Shown: positions 15,854-24,832 of the stretch, piece after piece | Layout: the number at the start of each line of letters is the position of its first letter | How positions within the stretch are numbered: position 1 is the first letter of the stretch | Assembly (NCBI GenBank): GCA_016716605.1 | Contig: JADJWA010000001.1 | Coordinates: forward strand, 2,339,001-2,403,000 | Direction: 5' to 3' | DNA: 64,000 bases | Origin: Flavobacteriales bacterium | Lineage (GTDB): Bacteria > Bacteroidota > Bacteroidia > Flavobacteriales_F > PHOS-HE28 | Notes under the pieces: generated by a model | Database searches by the model: none | Seen by the model: only the letters and a program-made list of their open reading frames with translations | Told to the model about the DNA's origin: nothing | Program-made: the position numbers and the translations under genes

Positions 15854-17886
15854 TGCGTTGGTCCGCACGGTGCCTGGCGCTTGCCTTCGCGGCTCTTGCG
15901 CTTGCGCATCCATCCAGCGCACGCGATGCCTGGCCGTCGTTCGACCGCTTCACCACCTGCTTCAACCGCAACCAGCCTGATTCGCTCCGAGCGCTTGCTC
16001 AGGAATTGCGTGCTGCCAGCGATCCGTATGATCGGCACCTCGGCATCCTTGCGCTGGCCGGTGCCCAATTCCGCACCGATGACCTCGCGACATGCACGCG
16101 TACGCTCGATAGCCTCGAACGGGTCGTCGCACGAGATGCTTTGGCCGTTCGCGCGGTGGCCCAGCGCATCCGCTCCATGCTCATGAGCGCCGTGGGCGAT
16201 CCGGAGCGTGGCGTGCTTGAGGCTGATCGCGGTCTCGCCTTGTTGAAGGGTGGGAAGCTGCCCGAGGAAGAAGTGGCCTTGATGGTCGTGCGCGCGGAGG
16301 CCCTCACGCAGCTGGATGATCTTGATGCCGCGCTCCATCAATTCGCCGAAGCACAACGCCTCACTGCTGAGGTGAACTACCTCCGTGGCGAATGCCTGGT
16401 GCGCATCGGCTTAGGCAACATCCGCTACAAGCAGGGGCGCTATGATGAGGCCTGGCAGGACTACCTGCGAACCTTCACCGTCGCATCAGCCAACGGTTTC
16501 GATAAGGTGGCCCAGAGCGCCTTGGGCAACCTGGGTGGCGTGGCCACCATGACCGGCAAGTACGACCTCGCCGTGCACCTCTACGACAGCCTGCTCACGC
16601 TGCTCGGCCCACGGAGCGCGGAATTGCGCGCGCGCCTGCACGGGCAGAAGGGCTACGTGCTGATCGAGATGGAGGACTACTCTGCAGCGGTGCAAAGCTG
16701 CAAGCGCTCCATCGCGCTTTCCGACTCCATCGGCGATCTGCGAGGCAGCACCGATGTCTCGCATGACCTGGCTTATGCCATGTGGCAGCTCGGTGAACGC
16801 GATGGTGCGATGCGCTTGATGCACCAAATGCTCGCAACAGCGGTCCAGCGCAACTGGGCCGAACAGCAGCAGTACATCCACCTGGATCTGCACGACTGGT
16901 ACAAGGAACTGGGCCGCAGTGAACAAGCGCTCCTGCACATGAGCCGCTACAGTGCGCTGTCCGATTCCCTTTCGCGTGTCCGTTTCTCGCAGCAGATCGC
17001 GCATTCGGAGATCGCCTTCGAGACGGAACGGAAAGAGCATCGGATCGCGGAGCAGGACCAGGCCCTGCGGATTGCCGAAGCAGAGGATCGCCGTAAATCC
17101 ATGCAGCGCAACCTGTCCATAGCATTGGTCGCCGTGCTGCTGGTGGTCGCGGTGGTGCTCTGGCGGAGCCTTCGCATCCGCAGGAAGCTCGCCGCGCATG
17201 AGCGGGAGCTGCACGCCCAACGGGTTGACGAGCTCATGCACCAGCAGGAGATCAAGGCCATCAATGCCATGCTGGAAGGGCAGGAGAAGGAGCGCGACCG
17301 CGTGGCCAAGGACCTGCACGACCGGTTGGGCAGCATGCTCAGCGCCATCAAGCACCAGGTCGGTGCACTGGAGCATGAGGTGCAATTGGTGCGTGCGGAT
17401 CAGGGCACGCAATACACCAAGGTGAATCGCATGCTCGATGAAGCGGTGGGCGAAGTGCGCCGCATCTCGCACGACATGATTGCCGTCACGCTCTCGCGTT
17501 TCGGTTTGGGCAAGGCGCTGGAGGATCTCTGCGACACCGTGCGCATCAGTGGCCGCCTTGGGGTGGAGTTGCGGGTCTTCGGACTGGAGCAGCGCATGGA
17601 CCGCTCGCTGGAGATCGTGGTGTACCGCATGGTGCAGGAACTGGTGAGCAACGTGCTCAAGCATGCACAGGCCACCGAGCTGAGCGTGAACGTGACCCGC
17701 GAGCCGGGTCGATTGAGCGTGATGGTGATCGACGATGGCAAGGGCTTCGATGCCCAGGCCCAATCCGCAGGCATCGGCCTCGGCAACGTGCGTGCGCGTG
17801 CCGCCGCCATTGGTGCAGTTGTGCGCGTGGACAGCACACCCGGCAAAGGCACCACGGTGAGCGTGGAGTGCCCGATCGTGGAGTAG
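15850..17886 (+). CDS. TPR-containing sensor histidine kinase (HisKA_3 type)
   Basis: 678 residues. Signal peptide about 1-25, then about 370 residues of helical TPR-like repeats (RIGLGNIRYKQGRYDEAW, ALGNLGGVATMTGKYDLA) in the periplasm. A single membrane helix lies near 418-438 (LSIALVAVLLVVAVVLW), then a coiled linker. The phosphoacceptor His is in DRVAKDLHDRLGSMLSAIKHQ, typical of NarX/LiaS kinases. ATPase motifs: N-box LVSNVLKHAQA, G1 DDGKGFD, G2 GIGLGNVRARAAAIG and STPGKGT. It pairs with the regulator at 13417. The TPR sensor may read a protein partner, possibly the peptidase encoded just upstream. Confidence 0.92.
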   Translation: MMRWSARCLALAFAALALAHPSSARDAWPSFDRFTTCFNRNQPDSLRALAQELRAASDPYDRHLGILALAGAQFRTDDLATCTRTLDSLERVVARDALAVRAVAQRIRSMLMSAVGDPERGVLEADRGLALLKGGKLPEEEVALMVVRAEALTQLDDLDAALHQFAEAQRLTAEVNYLRGECLVRIGLGNIRYKQGRYDEAWQDYLRTFTVASANGFDKVAQSALGNLGGVATMTGKYDLAVHLYDSLLTLLGPRSAELRARLHGQKGYVLIEMEDYSAAVQSCKRSIALSDSIGDLRGSTDVSHDLAYAMWQLGERDGAMRLMHQMLATAVQRNWAEQQQYIHLDLHDWYKELGRSEQALLHMSRYSALSDSLSRVRFSQQIAHSEIAFETERKEHRIAEQDQALRIAEAEDRRKSMQRNLSIALVAVLLVVAVVLWRSLRIRRKLAAHERELHAQRVDELMHQQEIKAINAMLEGQEKERDRVAKDLHDRLGSMLSAIKHQVGALEHEVQLVRADQGTQYTKVNRMLDEAVGEVRRISHDMIAVTLSRFGLGKALEDLCDTVRISGRLGVELRVFGLEQRMDRSLEIVVYRMVQELVSNVLKHAQATELSVNVTREPGRLSVMVIDDGKGFDAQAQSAGIGLGNVRARAAAIGAVVRVDSTPGKGTTVSVECPIVE

Positions 17887-17930
17887 CTGGCAGGTTTCGC
17901 AAGTCGCTGCATCGCAGAGGCTTGCAGTGA

Positions 17931-17950
17931 ATTACCGGTTTTCTGGTATT
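17931..17950 (+). promoter_or_regulatory. Shared 20-bp upstream element, copy 2
   Basis: Exact copy of 13357-13376, 87 nt before the FG-GAP gene and 44 nt after the kinase stop. Flanking bases differ, so the identity is limited to the element itself. Confidence 0.65.
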
Positions 17951-17990
17951 GTGGTGGGATAGGGGCGCGGCGTGCTTTGTTCTCGTCCTG

Positions 17991-18017
17991 GTCGAGCACC
18001 GATTCGTGGTGCTTGAC
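17991..18017 (+). promoter_or_regulatory. Leader hairpin of the FG-GAP gene
   Basis: GTCGAGCACC and GGTGCTTGAC pair over 10 positions with one G-T wobble and a 7-nt loop, 20 nt before the ATG at 18038. It could be a late terminator for the kinase operon or an mRNA 5' structure. Confidence 0.45.
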
Positions 18018-18037
18018 TAGCATCAAAAGCACCAACG

Positions 18038-21000
18038 ATGTCCCCACTCTACGCACGCTCCTTCCGCATCCTGATCATCGCAGTTTGCCTCCTTAGCGCA
18101 TGCGTGCCCGTGGGCACGGAGGACCACATGCCTGAACGGACCCCTCTGAAGTCGGTCGCACAAGCAGAGAGGCCGACGCCGTGGCTTCCGATCCTGGGCG
18201 CGGCTTCCTTCCAGCCCGATGGCCCGCAACTGCCCGAGTTAGAAGGCGCGGGCAACGCGGCTATCCCCGAATACTGGTATGCCAGCATCCAAGCCGATAT
18301 CGCCGCCAGCGAGTACCACATCAACTGGCGTGAGGACCTGGGAGCGTACCAGAGTCCCAACCGCGCTCAGGACCTGCGGATCACCTACCGCCACGATGGC
18401 TTCCGCGTGCAACCCCGTGTCGATGGCGAGGCATGGGAGGTGGAGCTCACCCTGGATCGCATCGGTAAGCCGGGCGATTGGTCAACCCCGTCTGACTCAG
18501 CATCCATGAGGGCTGAGGGTACTACGCTTGTCGTAGACCATGGCAACTTCACCATGGATTACCAAAACCGCGAGGAGGGGATGCGGCAGAACTTCGTAGT
18601 AAAGGACCGGCCGCGGGGGTATGGCAGCCTGGAGGTGCGGATCAGGGCGACCAGCGAGTTGAAGGCCATCGACCAAGGGGGGGGGCACATTGCTTTCTGC
18701 GAAGCTGTGAACAACGGCTCGAGTTACACGCCAAGCGTCTGGTACAAGGACTTGCATGTGTGGGACGCTCAAGGCGATACGCTCGAAGCTTCTATGCACT
18801 TGGAGGGGGAATACATCGCTGTTACTGTAGTGGAGGAAGATGCGGCCTATCCGATCACCATTGACCCCATTGTGACAAGCGCACCATGGATCGCGAATGG
18901 CTTGGTGCATAATCAGCAGTTCGGCTTTAGTGCAGTAATGGATGGCGACCTGAACGGAGATGGGTACGATGATGCCATCATTGGGGCACCTGGCTACGCG
19001 AGCAGCATCACGGCCGGTCGGGTGTATGTCTATCACGGGTCATATAGCGGGCTGCCATCAATTGCAACACTTACGCTCAATCCCACGGCAGGTACGAGCT
19101 GGTTCGGGAACAGCGTGGCATATGCGGGCGATGTGAACAATGATGGATTTGACGATGTGATTATCGGTGCGGAAGGCTACAGCAATGGCCAGGCCAATGA
19201 AGGGCGGGCGTACGTCTACTATGGATCTGCGGCTGGGCTTATCACGGCAGCCCCATGGACCGTCGAGAGCAATCAAGCGGGAGCCAATCTCGGTTCTAGT
19301 GTTGCAAGAGCGGGCGATGTGAACAACGATGGTTATGACGACATCATCATTGGTGCAGAGGGATACAGCAATGGCCAAGCTGGTGAAGGTCGCTCATTCG
19401 TTCACCTTGGGTCCGCTGCTGGTGTTCAAGCCGCAGCAATATGGTTCGCAGAAAGCAACGTAGCCTCCTCTAGGTTTGGATGCAGCGTTTCCTCCGCTGG
19501 AGATGTGAATGGAGATGGGTTTGACGATGTGGTCATTGGGGCATTGCTTTATAACAACGGTCAAGCAGGTGAAGGAGGGGCGTTTGTCTTTCACGGCTCG
19601 GCTCTTGGGCCATCGGCGACCCCGAATTGGAGCACTGAATCCAACCAGGTGAACGCATACATGGGCATCGATGTGAGCTGGGCAGGTGATGTGAACGGCG
19701 ATGGATTCGATGATATCCTCGTTGGGTCAAGTGGATTCAACGGCGGGCAAGCAGGTGAGGGTCGCGCTTCCGTTTTTCACGGGTCGGCGTCTGGTCTATC
19801 GGCCTTGGCGTCATGGACAATGGAGACCAATGTCGTGTTTGACAGTTTCTCAAGTACGGTTGAAGGCGTTGGTGATGTGAACAGCGATGGATTCGCCGAT
19901 GTATTTGTCGGATCCATGACGAGCGGAAAGGCGCGGATATACGGCGGCTCAGCTGCTGGTCTCATGATCGTGCCGATATGGTCCGAGCCTTTCGTTTACT
20001 CGAATTTCGGTGCAAGTGGTGGATCCACAGGCGATGTGAACGGAGATGGGTTCCTCGACCTCATTATTGGCACGGGCATTTATCCACATTCTAACACGCA
20101 CGGAACTGCATTTGTCTTCATGGGTGGCCTGAACGGGTTCGGCTCAACGCTGGCCTGGTTCGAGGATGCGAATCAGACGAATGCGGGTTTAGGATTTTCT
20201 GTCAGTAGCGCGGGCGATGTCAACGGTGATGGCTTCAGCGATGTCATCATTGGTGCACCCAGTTATGACCTCGGTCAGCTCGACGAAGGAGTGGCGTTTC
20301 TCTATCACGGATCAGCGAATGGCCTGTCTGGCGCGCCGATTCGAATACTACAGGGAAATGTGGCGAATGCGCGGTTCGGCGGTTGGGTTTCCACGGCTGG
20401 TGACGTCAATGCGGATGGATTCGCTGATGTGATCATCGGGGCCCCGCACTGGAACGGCTTGCAGGGGCGTGTTTACCTGTACTTGGGCTCATCGGCAAGT
20501 GTTCCGCTGGTCGAATCGTGGACGTACTCACCGGCAGCTGGATTGATCTATTTCGGATTAAGGGTCTCTGCTGCTGGCGACATTGATGGGGATGGGTACA
20601 GTGATTTTCTTGTGGGCACTTTACCTGGTGCCTTTTATGTATTCGAAGGCACTTCCACAGGAGTCCCTGGCATACCGACCGTAGTTAGCGGAGCAGGAAT
20701 CGCCTTGTCTGGGGCAGGCGATGTGAATGGGGATGGTTACAGTGACGTGATAGCAGGTTGCGGATATTGCGGTGTTCCGATCAACTCAGGGTCGGCTTCG
20801 GTTTATTTGGGGTCGCCTGCGGGTCTTTCGGCCGTTGCCTCCTGGACGAACACGATGGGGCAGATCAACTCGTACTTTGGGATAAGCGTGAACTCCGCTG
20901 GAGATGTGAATGGTGACGGATATTCAGATGTTGTCATTGGAGCTTACGGCTATAGCAATGGACAGGCTGGCGAAGGATCCGCCTTCATCTTCCATGGGTC

Positions 21001-23650
21001 TTCAACAGGGTTGCCGGTGAACCCTGATGTAAGCATCGAATCGAACCAGAGTGGGGCAAGTTTAGGCTGGGGCGTTGCATGCGCAGGAGACGTGGATGGC
21101 GATGGTTATAGCGAAGTGGTGATCGGTGCCCCGTACTTTGATGCAGGCCAGCTCAATGAAGGCGCCGTGTTCATCTATCGTGGTGGATCTGCAGGTCTTG
21201 CGACCACAGCATTCTGGTCGGCCGAAAGCAACCAGAGCAATGCGAACTTCGGCTGGAGCGTCTCAAGCGCCGGCGATGTCAATGGCGATGGGTACAGCGA
21301 CATCGTGACGGGCACTCCATTTTATGATCGTGGCCAGGCAGATGAGGGTGCGGCATTCCTCTATCACGGCAGCGCCTCCACACTTGCCGCTCAGGAAAGT
21401 TGGACCGCAGAGTGCGACCAGGCGAATGCGCAATATGGTTGGAGTGTCGCTACTGCTGGTGATGTGAATGGCGATGGGTTCAGTGATGTTCTCGTCGGAG
21501 CACCGCTTTTCGATAATGGCGAAGTAGATGAGGGAAGGGCCTTCATCTACAATGGCTCGCTTGCCGGTCCTGCAAGTTCCCCATCGTGGATCAATGAAGG
21601 TAACCAAGCAGGTGCCCGGTATGGTCATTCTTTGGCTGGGGCGGGGGATGTCAATGGTGACGGCTACAGTGATGTCATCATCGGGGCACCCCAGTATGAC
21701 AATGGAGAGGTCGACGAAGGGCGAGCGTATGTTTATCTGGGCAGTGCAAGCGGCGTCGCTTTGCCCGCTTCGTGGACCACCGAAAGCAATCAAACCGGTG
21801 CGCAGCTCGGCTATAGTGTCGCGAGCGCTGGTGATGTCAATGGTGACGCCTTCAGCGAGGTCATAGTTGGGTCACCATACTACGACAACGGCCAGATTGA
21901 TGAGGGTATGGTGCAAGTATATCATGGTTCGCTAGTCGGCCTTTCCATTCTGCCGAATTGGTCGGCAGAGAGCAACCAAGTTGGGGCTCGCTTCGGGGAG
22001 AGCGTGGCAGGAGTCGGTAGCTTGAACAACGACCCTTTTGGAGACGTGGTCATCGGCGCCCCGGGCTGGGATAATGGCCATGTTGATGAAGGCAAGGCAT
22101 ACGGCTATCACGGTTCCATCGTCGGGCTGGCGGCTATTCCTGCTTGGCAAAGTGAGGGGCAGACCACGAACAGGCGATTCGGGCAGAGCGTCTCAAGTGT
22201 TGGCGATGTGAACGGTGATGGATTCAATGAGGTCCTGATTGGCGGTGCGAACGGTTCTTGGATCTATCACGGTGGAACTGCGGGAATAAGCCTGAGCCAC
22301 ACTACAACTGCACCTGCGTTCACCAGCAATGCGAGTTTACCCTTCGCAGGAAACCGTTGCGCCGGCGCGGGCGATGTGAACGGCGATGGTTATAGCGACG
22401 TGGTAACAGGGGAAATCACTTTCGACAACCCTCAGGTTGATGAAGGGAGAACGATTGTGTCGCACGGTTCTCCCGGAGGTATTGGCCTGCTCCCAAATTG
22501 GGCCATGGAAAGCAATCAGGCGGGATCCGGTTTTGGGATTGCGGCCAGCAGTGCAGGCGATGTGAACGGTGACGGTTATGGTGATGTGATCGTAGGCGCC
22601 CACCTTTACGACAATGGTCAAGCGGATGAGGGTAGGGCGTTAATCATCTACGGGAACAATGGGACCGGATTAAGGCACAATATGCGCCTATACAACAACG
22701 ATCTTGCTGCACCAATTAGTTCCGCCAATACCACTTCCGGTACATTCGGGGCAGGCCTCTACGCGAAGCCCTTCCTTGGGAGCCAGTTCGTCAGGAGCGT
22801 ATGGGAAACAAGGCTTCACGGCCAGGCATTCAGCAGTGGAGCTGGTCGGATCACGAACAGCACTGCGTCTACGGCTCAGCAAGTTGCAAGCGGCTCATCG
22901 GGAACCGGCGGGACTGAACGAAAAGATGTGGTCACCAAGCTATCGGGCGGGGGGCCAGTGAACGCCACCCGCGTTCGCGCACGGCTCCGATACAGCATGG
23001 CCACCGCCATCACGGGCCAGGTGTTCGGCCCGTGGCGCTACATGCCCGGCTTCCACGACGGCCACGGCACGCACAACAACATTCCGCTTCCAGTGGAGCT
23101 TTTGTACCAGCAGGCAACCTGCGAGAGCAAACAGGTGCTGCTCGAATGGGCCACCGGCAGCGAACTCAACAACAGCCACTTCGTGGTGGAGCGGAGCGAG
23201 GAGGGCACGGAGTGGAAGGACGTGAGCGTGGTGCCGGGTGCCGGAACCAGTTTGCAATTGATTGAATACCGGTGGACAGATGATGATCCCTCGAATGCAC
23301 AAGTGGTTTACTACAGGCTACGCCAGGTTGATCTGGATGGGCGTGAGGAAGTCTTCCAGATGATTCCTGTGGCGAATTGCGGCGGTAGCAGCGCAGTGAT
23401 CACGGCCTACCCGAATCCGGCAACAGACCTGCTGCACGTTTCCATCAACGTTGCCGAAGCCATCGACGGCGGTCGCTTGGAATTGCGCGATGCCATGGCG
23501 CGTCCGGTCTACAGCAAGATCCTATCGGTTGAGGCTGGGCAGAGCACCATCCAATTCGACATGAGCGGGCTGGCGTCCGGGTCCTACCTGCTTCAGCTTA
23601 CCGATGCGCGCGGCGCCACCGTGGACAAGATCCACGTGGTGAAGCTGTGA
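18038..23650 (+). CDS. Giant FG-GAP repeat surface protein with T9SS sorting domain
   Basis: 1870 residues. N-terminal export signal ending LLSAC, a possible lipobox (Cys about 24). Residues about 60-280 form a beta-rich domain ending in YPITIDPIV, often found before FG-GAP arrays. Residues about 290-1550 hold 21 FG-GAP units, each with a calcium loop such as DVNGDGYSDVIIGAP, arranged as an integrin-alpha-like propeller array; one unit (SLNNDPFGDVV) has lost its loop. A domain with LLEWATGSELNNSHFVVERS follows and the end is a type A sorting domain (DLLHVSINV, SGSYLLQLTDARG). Lipobox and T9SS tail together are unusual. The repeat region looks lower in GC than its flanks. It is probably controlled with the two-component operon. 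Confidence 0.88.
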   Translation: MSPLYARSFRILIIAVCLLSACVPVGTEDHMPERTPLKSVAQAERPTPWLPILGAASFQPDGPQLPELEGAGNAAIPEYWYASIQADIAASEYHINWREDLGAYQSPNRAQDLRITYRHDGFRVQPRVDGEAWEVELTLDRIGKPGDWSTPSDSASMRAEGTTLVVDHGNFTMDYQNREEGMRQNFVVKDRPRGYGSLEVRIRATSELKAIDQGGGHIAFCEAVNNGSSYTPSVWYKDLHVWDAQGDTLEASMHLEGEYIAVTVVEEDAAYPITIDPIVTSAPWIANGLVHNQQFGFSAVMDGDLNGDGYDDAIIGAPGYASSITAGRVYVYHGSYSGLPSIATLTLNPTAGTSWFGNSVAYAGDVNNDGFDDVIIGAEGYSNGQANEGRAYVYYGSAAGLITAAPWTVESNQAGANLGSSVARAGDVNNDGYDDIIIGAEGYSNGQAGEGRSFVHLGSAAGVQAAAIWFAESNVASSRFGCSVSSAGDVNGDGFDDVVIGALLYNNGQAGEGGAFVFHGSALGPSATPNWSTESNQVNAYMGIDVSWAGDVNGDGFDDILVGSSGFNGGQAGEGRASVFHGSASGLSALASWTMETNVVFDSFSSTVEGVGDVNSDGFADVFVGSMTSGKARIYGGSAAGLMIVPIWSEPFVYSNFGASGGSTGDVNGDGFLDLIIGTGIYPHSNTHGTAFVFMGGLNGFGSTLAWFEDANQTNAGLGFSVSSAGDVNGDGFSDVIIGAPSYDLGQLDEGVAFLYHGSANGLSGAPIRILQGNVANARFGGWVSTAGDVNADGFADVIIGAPHWNGLQGRVYLYLGSSASVPLVESWTYSPAAGLIYFGLRVSAAGDIDGDGYSDFLVGTLPGAFYVFEGTSTGVPGIPTVVSGAGIALSGAGDVNGDGYSDVIAGCGYCGVPINSGSASVYLGSPAGLSAVASWTNTMGQINSYFGISVNSAGDVNGDGYSDVVIGAYGYSNGQAGEGSAFIFHGSSTGLPVNPDVSIESNQSGASLGWGVACAGDVDGDGYSEVVIGAPYFDAGQLNEGAVFIYRGGSAGLATTAFWSAESNQSNANFGWSVSSAGDVNGDGYSDIVTGTPFYDRGQADEGAAFLYHGSASTLAAQESWTAECDQANAQYGWSVATAGDVNGDGFSDVLVGAPLFDNGEVDEGRAFIYNGSLAGPASSPSWINEGNQAGARYGHSLAGAGDVNGDGYSDVIIGAPQYDNGEVDEGRAYVYLGSASGVALPASWTTESNQTGAQLGYSVASAGDVNGDAFSEVIVGSPYYDNGQIDEGMVQVYHGSLVGLSILPNWSAESNQVGARFGESVAGVGSLNNDPFGDVVIGAPGWDNGHVDEGKAYGYHGSIVGLAAIPAWQSEGQTTNRRFGQSVSSVGDVNGDGFNEVLIGGANGSWIYHGGTAGISLSHTTTAPAFTSNASLPFAGNRCAGAGDVNGDGYSDVVTGEITFDNPQVDEGRTIVSHGSPGGIGLLPNWAMESNQAGSGFGIAASSAGDVNGDGYGDVIVGAHLYDNGQADEGRALIIYGNNGTGLRHNMRLYNNDLAAPISSANTTSGTFGAGLYAKPFLGSQFVRSVWETRLHGQAFSSGAGRITNSTASTAQQVASGSSGTGGTERKDVVTKLSGGGPVNATRVRARLRYSMATAITGQVFGPWRYMPGFHDGHGTHNNIPLPVELLYQQATCESKQVLLEWATGSELNNSHFVVERSEEGTEWKDVSVVPGAGTSLQLIEYRWTDDDPSNAQVVYYRLRQVDLDGREEVFQMIPVANCGGSSAVITAYPNPATDLLHVSINVAEAIDGGRLELRDAMARPVYSKILSVEAGQSTIQFDMSGLASGSYLLQLTDARGATVDKIHVVKL

Positions 23651-23689
23651 GCCCTCGAGCGATCAACGGAACAGGAACGAACAAACCCC

Positions 23690-24715
23690 ATGGCCATGAA
23701 CACACCCTTACGCGCTCTCTCATTCGCATTCGCGAGCGTCTGCGCGACAACCCTCGCCGCCCAGCCGACCTTGACCAGCTCCAACTACGTTCCGGTTTTC
23801 GGCATGGAGCGGGAGTATGAATGCGCCTCGATCGCTGATCCCGGTCCGGTCGGTGCCGATGCGATCTGGGATTTCTCCACCGTGGATCCGTTCTTCGACT
23901 GGGACATGAGCTATTACGATCACACGCAGGATCAGTACGCCGCCGATTTCCCCAACGCTACGCACGGCGGTAACGCAGTGCATGCCGATAACTTTTATTA
24001 TGCCGCAAGTGCCACGGGCATCGAGATGCTCGGCTTCAAGTACTACGACGCCGGGCTCAACCAGCCCTTCTTCGACCTGGCAACGGATCCCCTGCTGTTC
24101 CTGCCCTTCCCATGCGCATACGGCACAGCATGGGATGATGATGGTGCGGGCACGTACCGTACTTATGAGACGGCCGGAGTGCGCACCTACGTGGCGAACA
24201 TCACCGGAGAAGCAACCGGTTATGGCACGCTCATCCTGCCCAACGGCACCTACAATGATGTGCTGCGCGTGGATTGGGTGCGTTACATCAACGTGAACAA
24301 CCTGGAGGTCGGCTACGAATGGACGATGTCATCGTTCTACCTGGCAGGTTTTCCGCTCCCTGTGGCGGAATGGGAGCGCAAGAAGACCTGGATCCTTGGA
24401 GAACTCCTGGATGATCCGTTGGAAGGCAAGTTCTGCTGGTTGCTCGATCCTGCGATGCAACTCGACAAGGATGAAGCGCCTTTCGCTTTCTCCGTCACCC
24501 CGAACCCGGCCGAGGACCAGGTCGTGGTGCAACTCGGGGTGGTGGACCCAGCCGCTGTGGTCAGCATCTCGGATGCGGCTGGCCGGTTGGTGATGCAGCG
24601 TCCGGCATCGGGCGATCGGTTGGTGCTGGACATTGCTGACCTGCAACCCGGCGCCTACCAGCTTTCCGTGATGACAGCCGGCACAGCGCAGGCGCGACAG
24701 TTCATCAAGCTGTAA
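23690..24715 (+). CDS. T9SS-secreted protein of unknown function
   Basis: 341 residues. Signal peptide to about residue 25 (ATTLAAQ). The body is a beta-rich extracellular domain (GADAIWDFSTVDPFFDWDMSYY, YGTLILPNGTYNDVLRVDWVRY), a form common in T9SS cargos from this group but without assigned function. The type A sorting domain covers about the last 80 residues (FSVTPNPAEDQVVVQLG, PGAYQLSVMTAG, ending RQFIKL). It starts 39 nt after the FG-GAP gene on the same strand, so it may be co-transcribed with it. Confidence 0.82.
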   Translation: MAMNTPLRALSFAFASVCATTLAAQPTLTSSNYVPVFGMEREYECASIADPGPVGADAIWDFSTVDPFFDWDMSYYDHTQDQYAADFPNATHGGNAVHADNFYYAASATGIEMLGFKYYDAGLNQPFFDLATDPLLFLPFPCAYGTAWDDDGAGTYRTYETAGVRTYVANITGEATGYGTLILPNGTYNDVLRVDWVRYINVNNLEVGYEWTMSSFYLAGFPLPVAEWERKKTWILGELLDDPLEGKFCWLLDPAMQLDKDEAPFAFSVTPNPAEDQVVVQLGVVDPAAVVSISDAAGRLVMQRPASGDRLVLDIADLQPGAYQLSVMTAGTAQARQFIKL

Positions 24716-24734
24716 GCAGTCCGGTCAGGACCGT

Positions 24735-24749
24735 GCGGGAGGCTCCCGC
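24735..24749 (+). terminator. Probable terminator hairpin
   Basis: GCGGGAG and CTCCCGC flank a single G; as folded, GCGGG pairs with CCCGC around a 5-nt loop, 20 nt after the T9SS gene stop. There is no T-tract. Confidence 0.45.
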
Positions 24750-24802
24750 TCCTCGTCACGATCCGTAATGATCGGGCCCGATTCCCATGCACTTGCGGGC
24801 GC

Positions 24803-24810
24803 TACTTTCG
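24803..24810 (+). promoter_or_regulatory. Promoter motif TACTTTCG for aconitase
   Basis: It ends 22 nt before the ATG at 24833. Confidence 0.6.
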
Positions 24811-24832
24811 CGGCCGCAAATCCAGCCTATTG

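Noticed and set aside
16486..17763. 425-codon minus-strand frame
   Set aside because: Antisense to the histidine kinase, whose motifs are complete.
18900..22640. Repeat array read as a CRISPR or minisatellite
   Set aside because: The periodicity is protein-level FG-GAP repeats in one long frame; units differ at the DNA level and there are no spacers.
24771..24782. Palindrome ATCGGGCCCGAT before aconitase
   Set aside because: Looks like the REP-type palindrome at 47 but has a different core order (GGGCCC in the centre instead of CATG); treated as unrelated.
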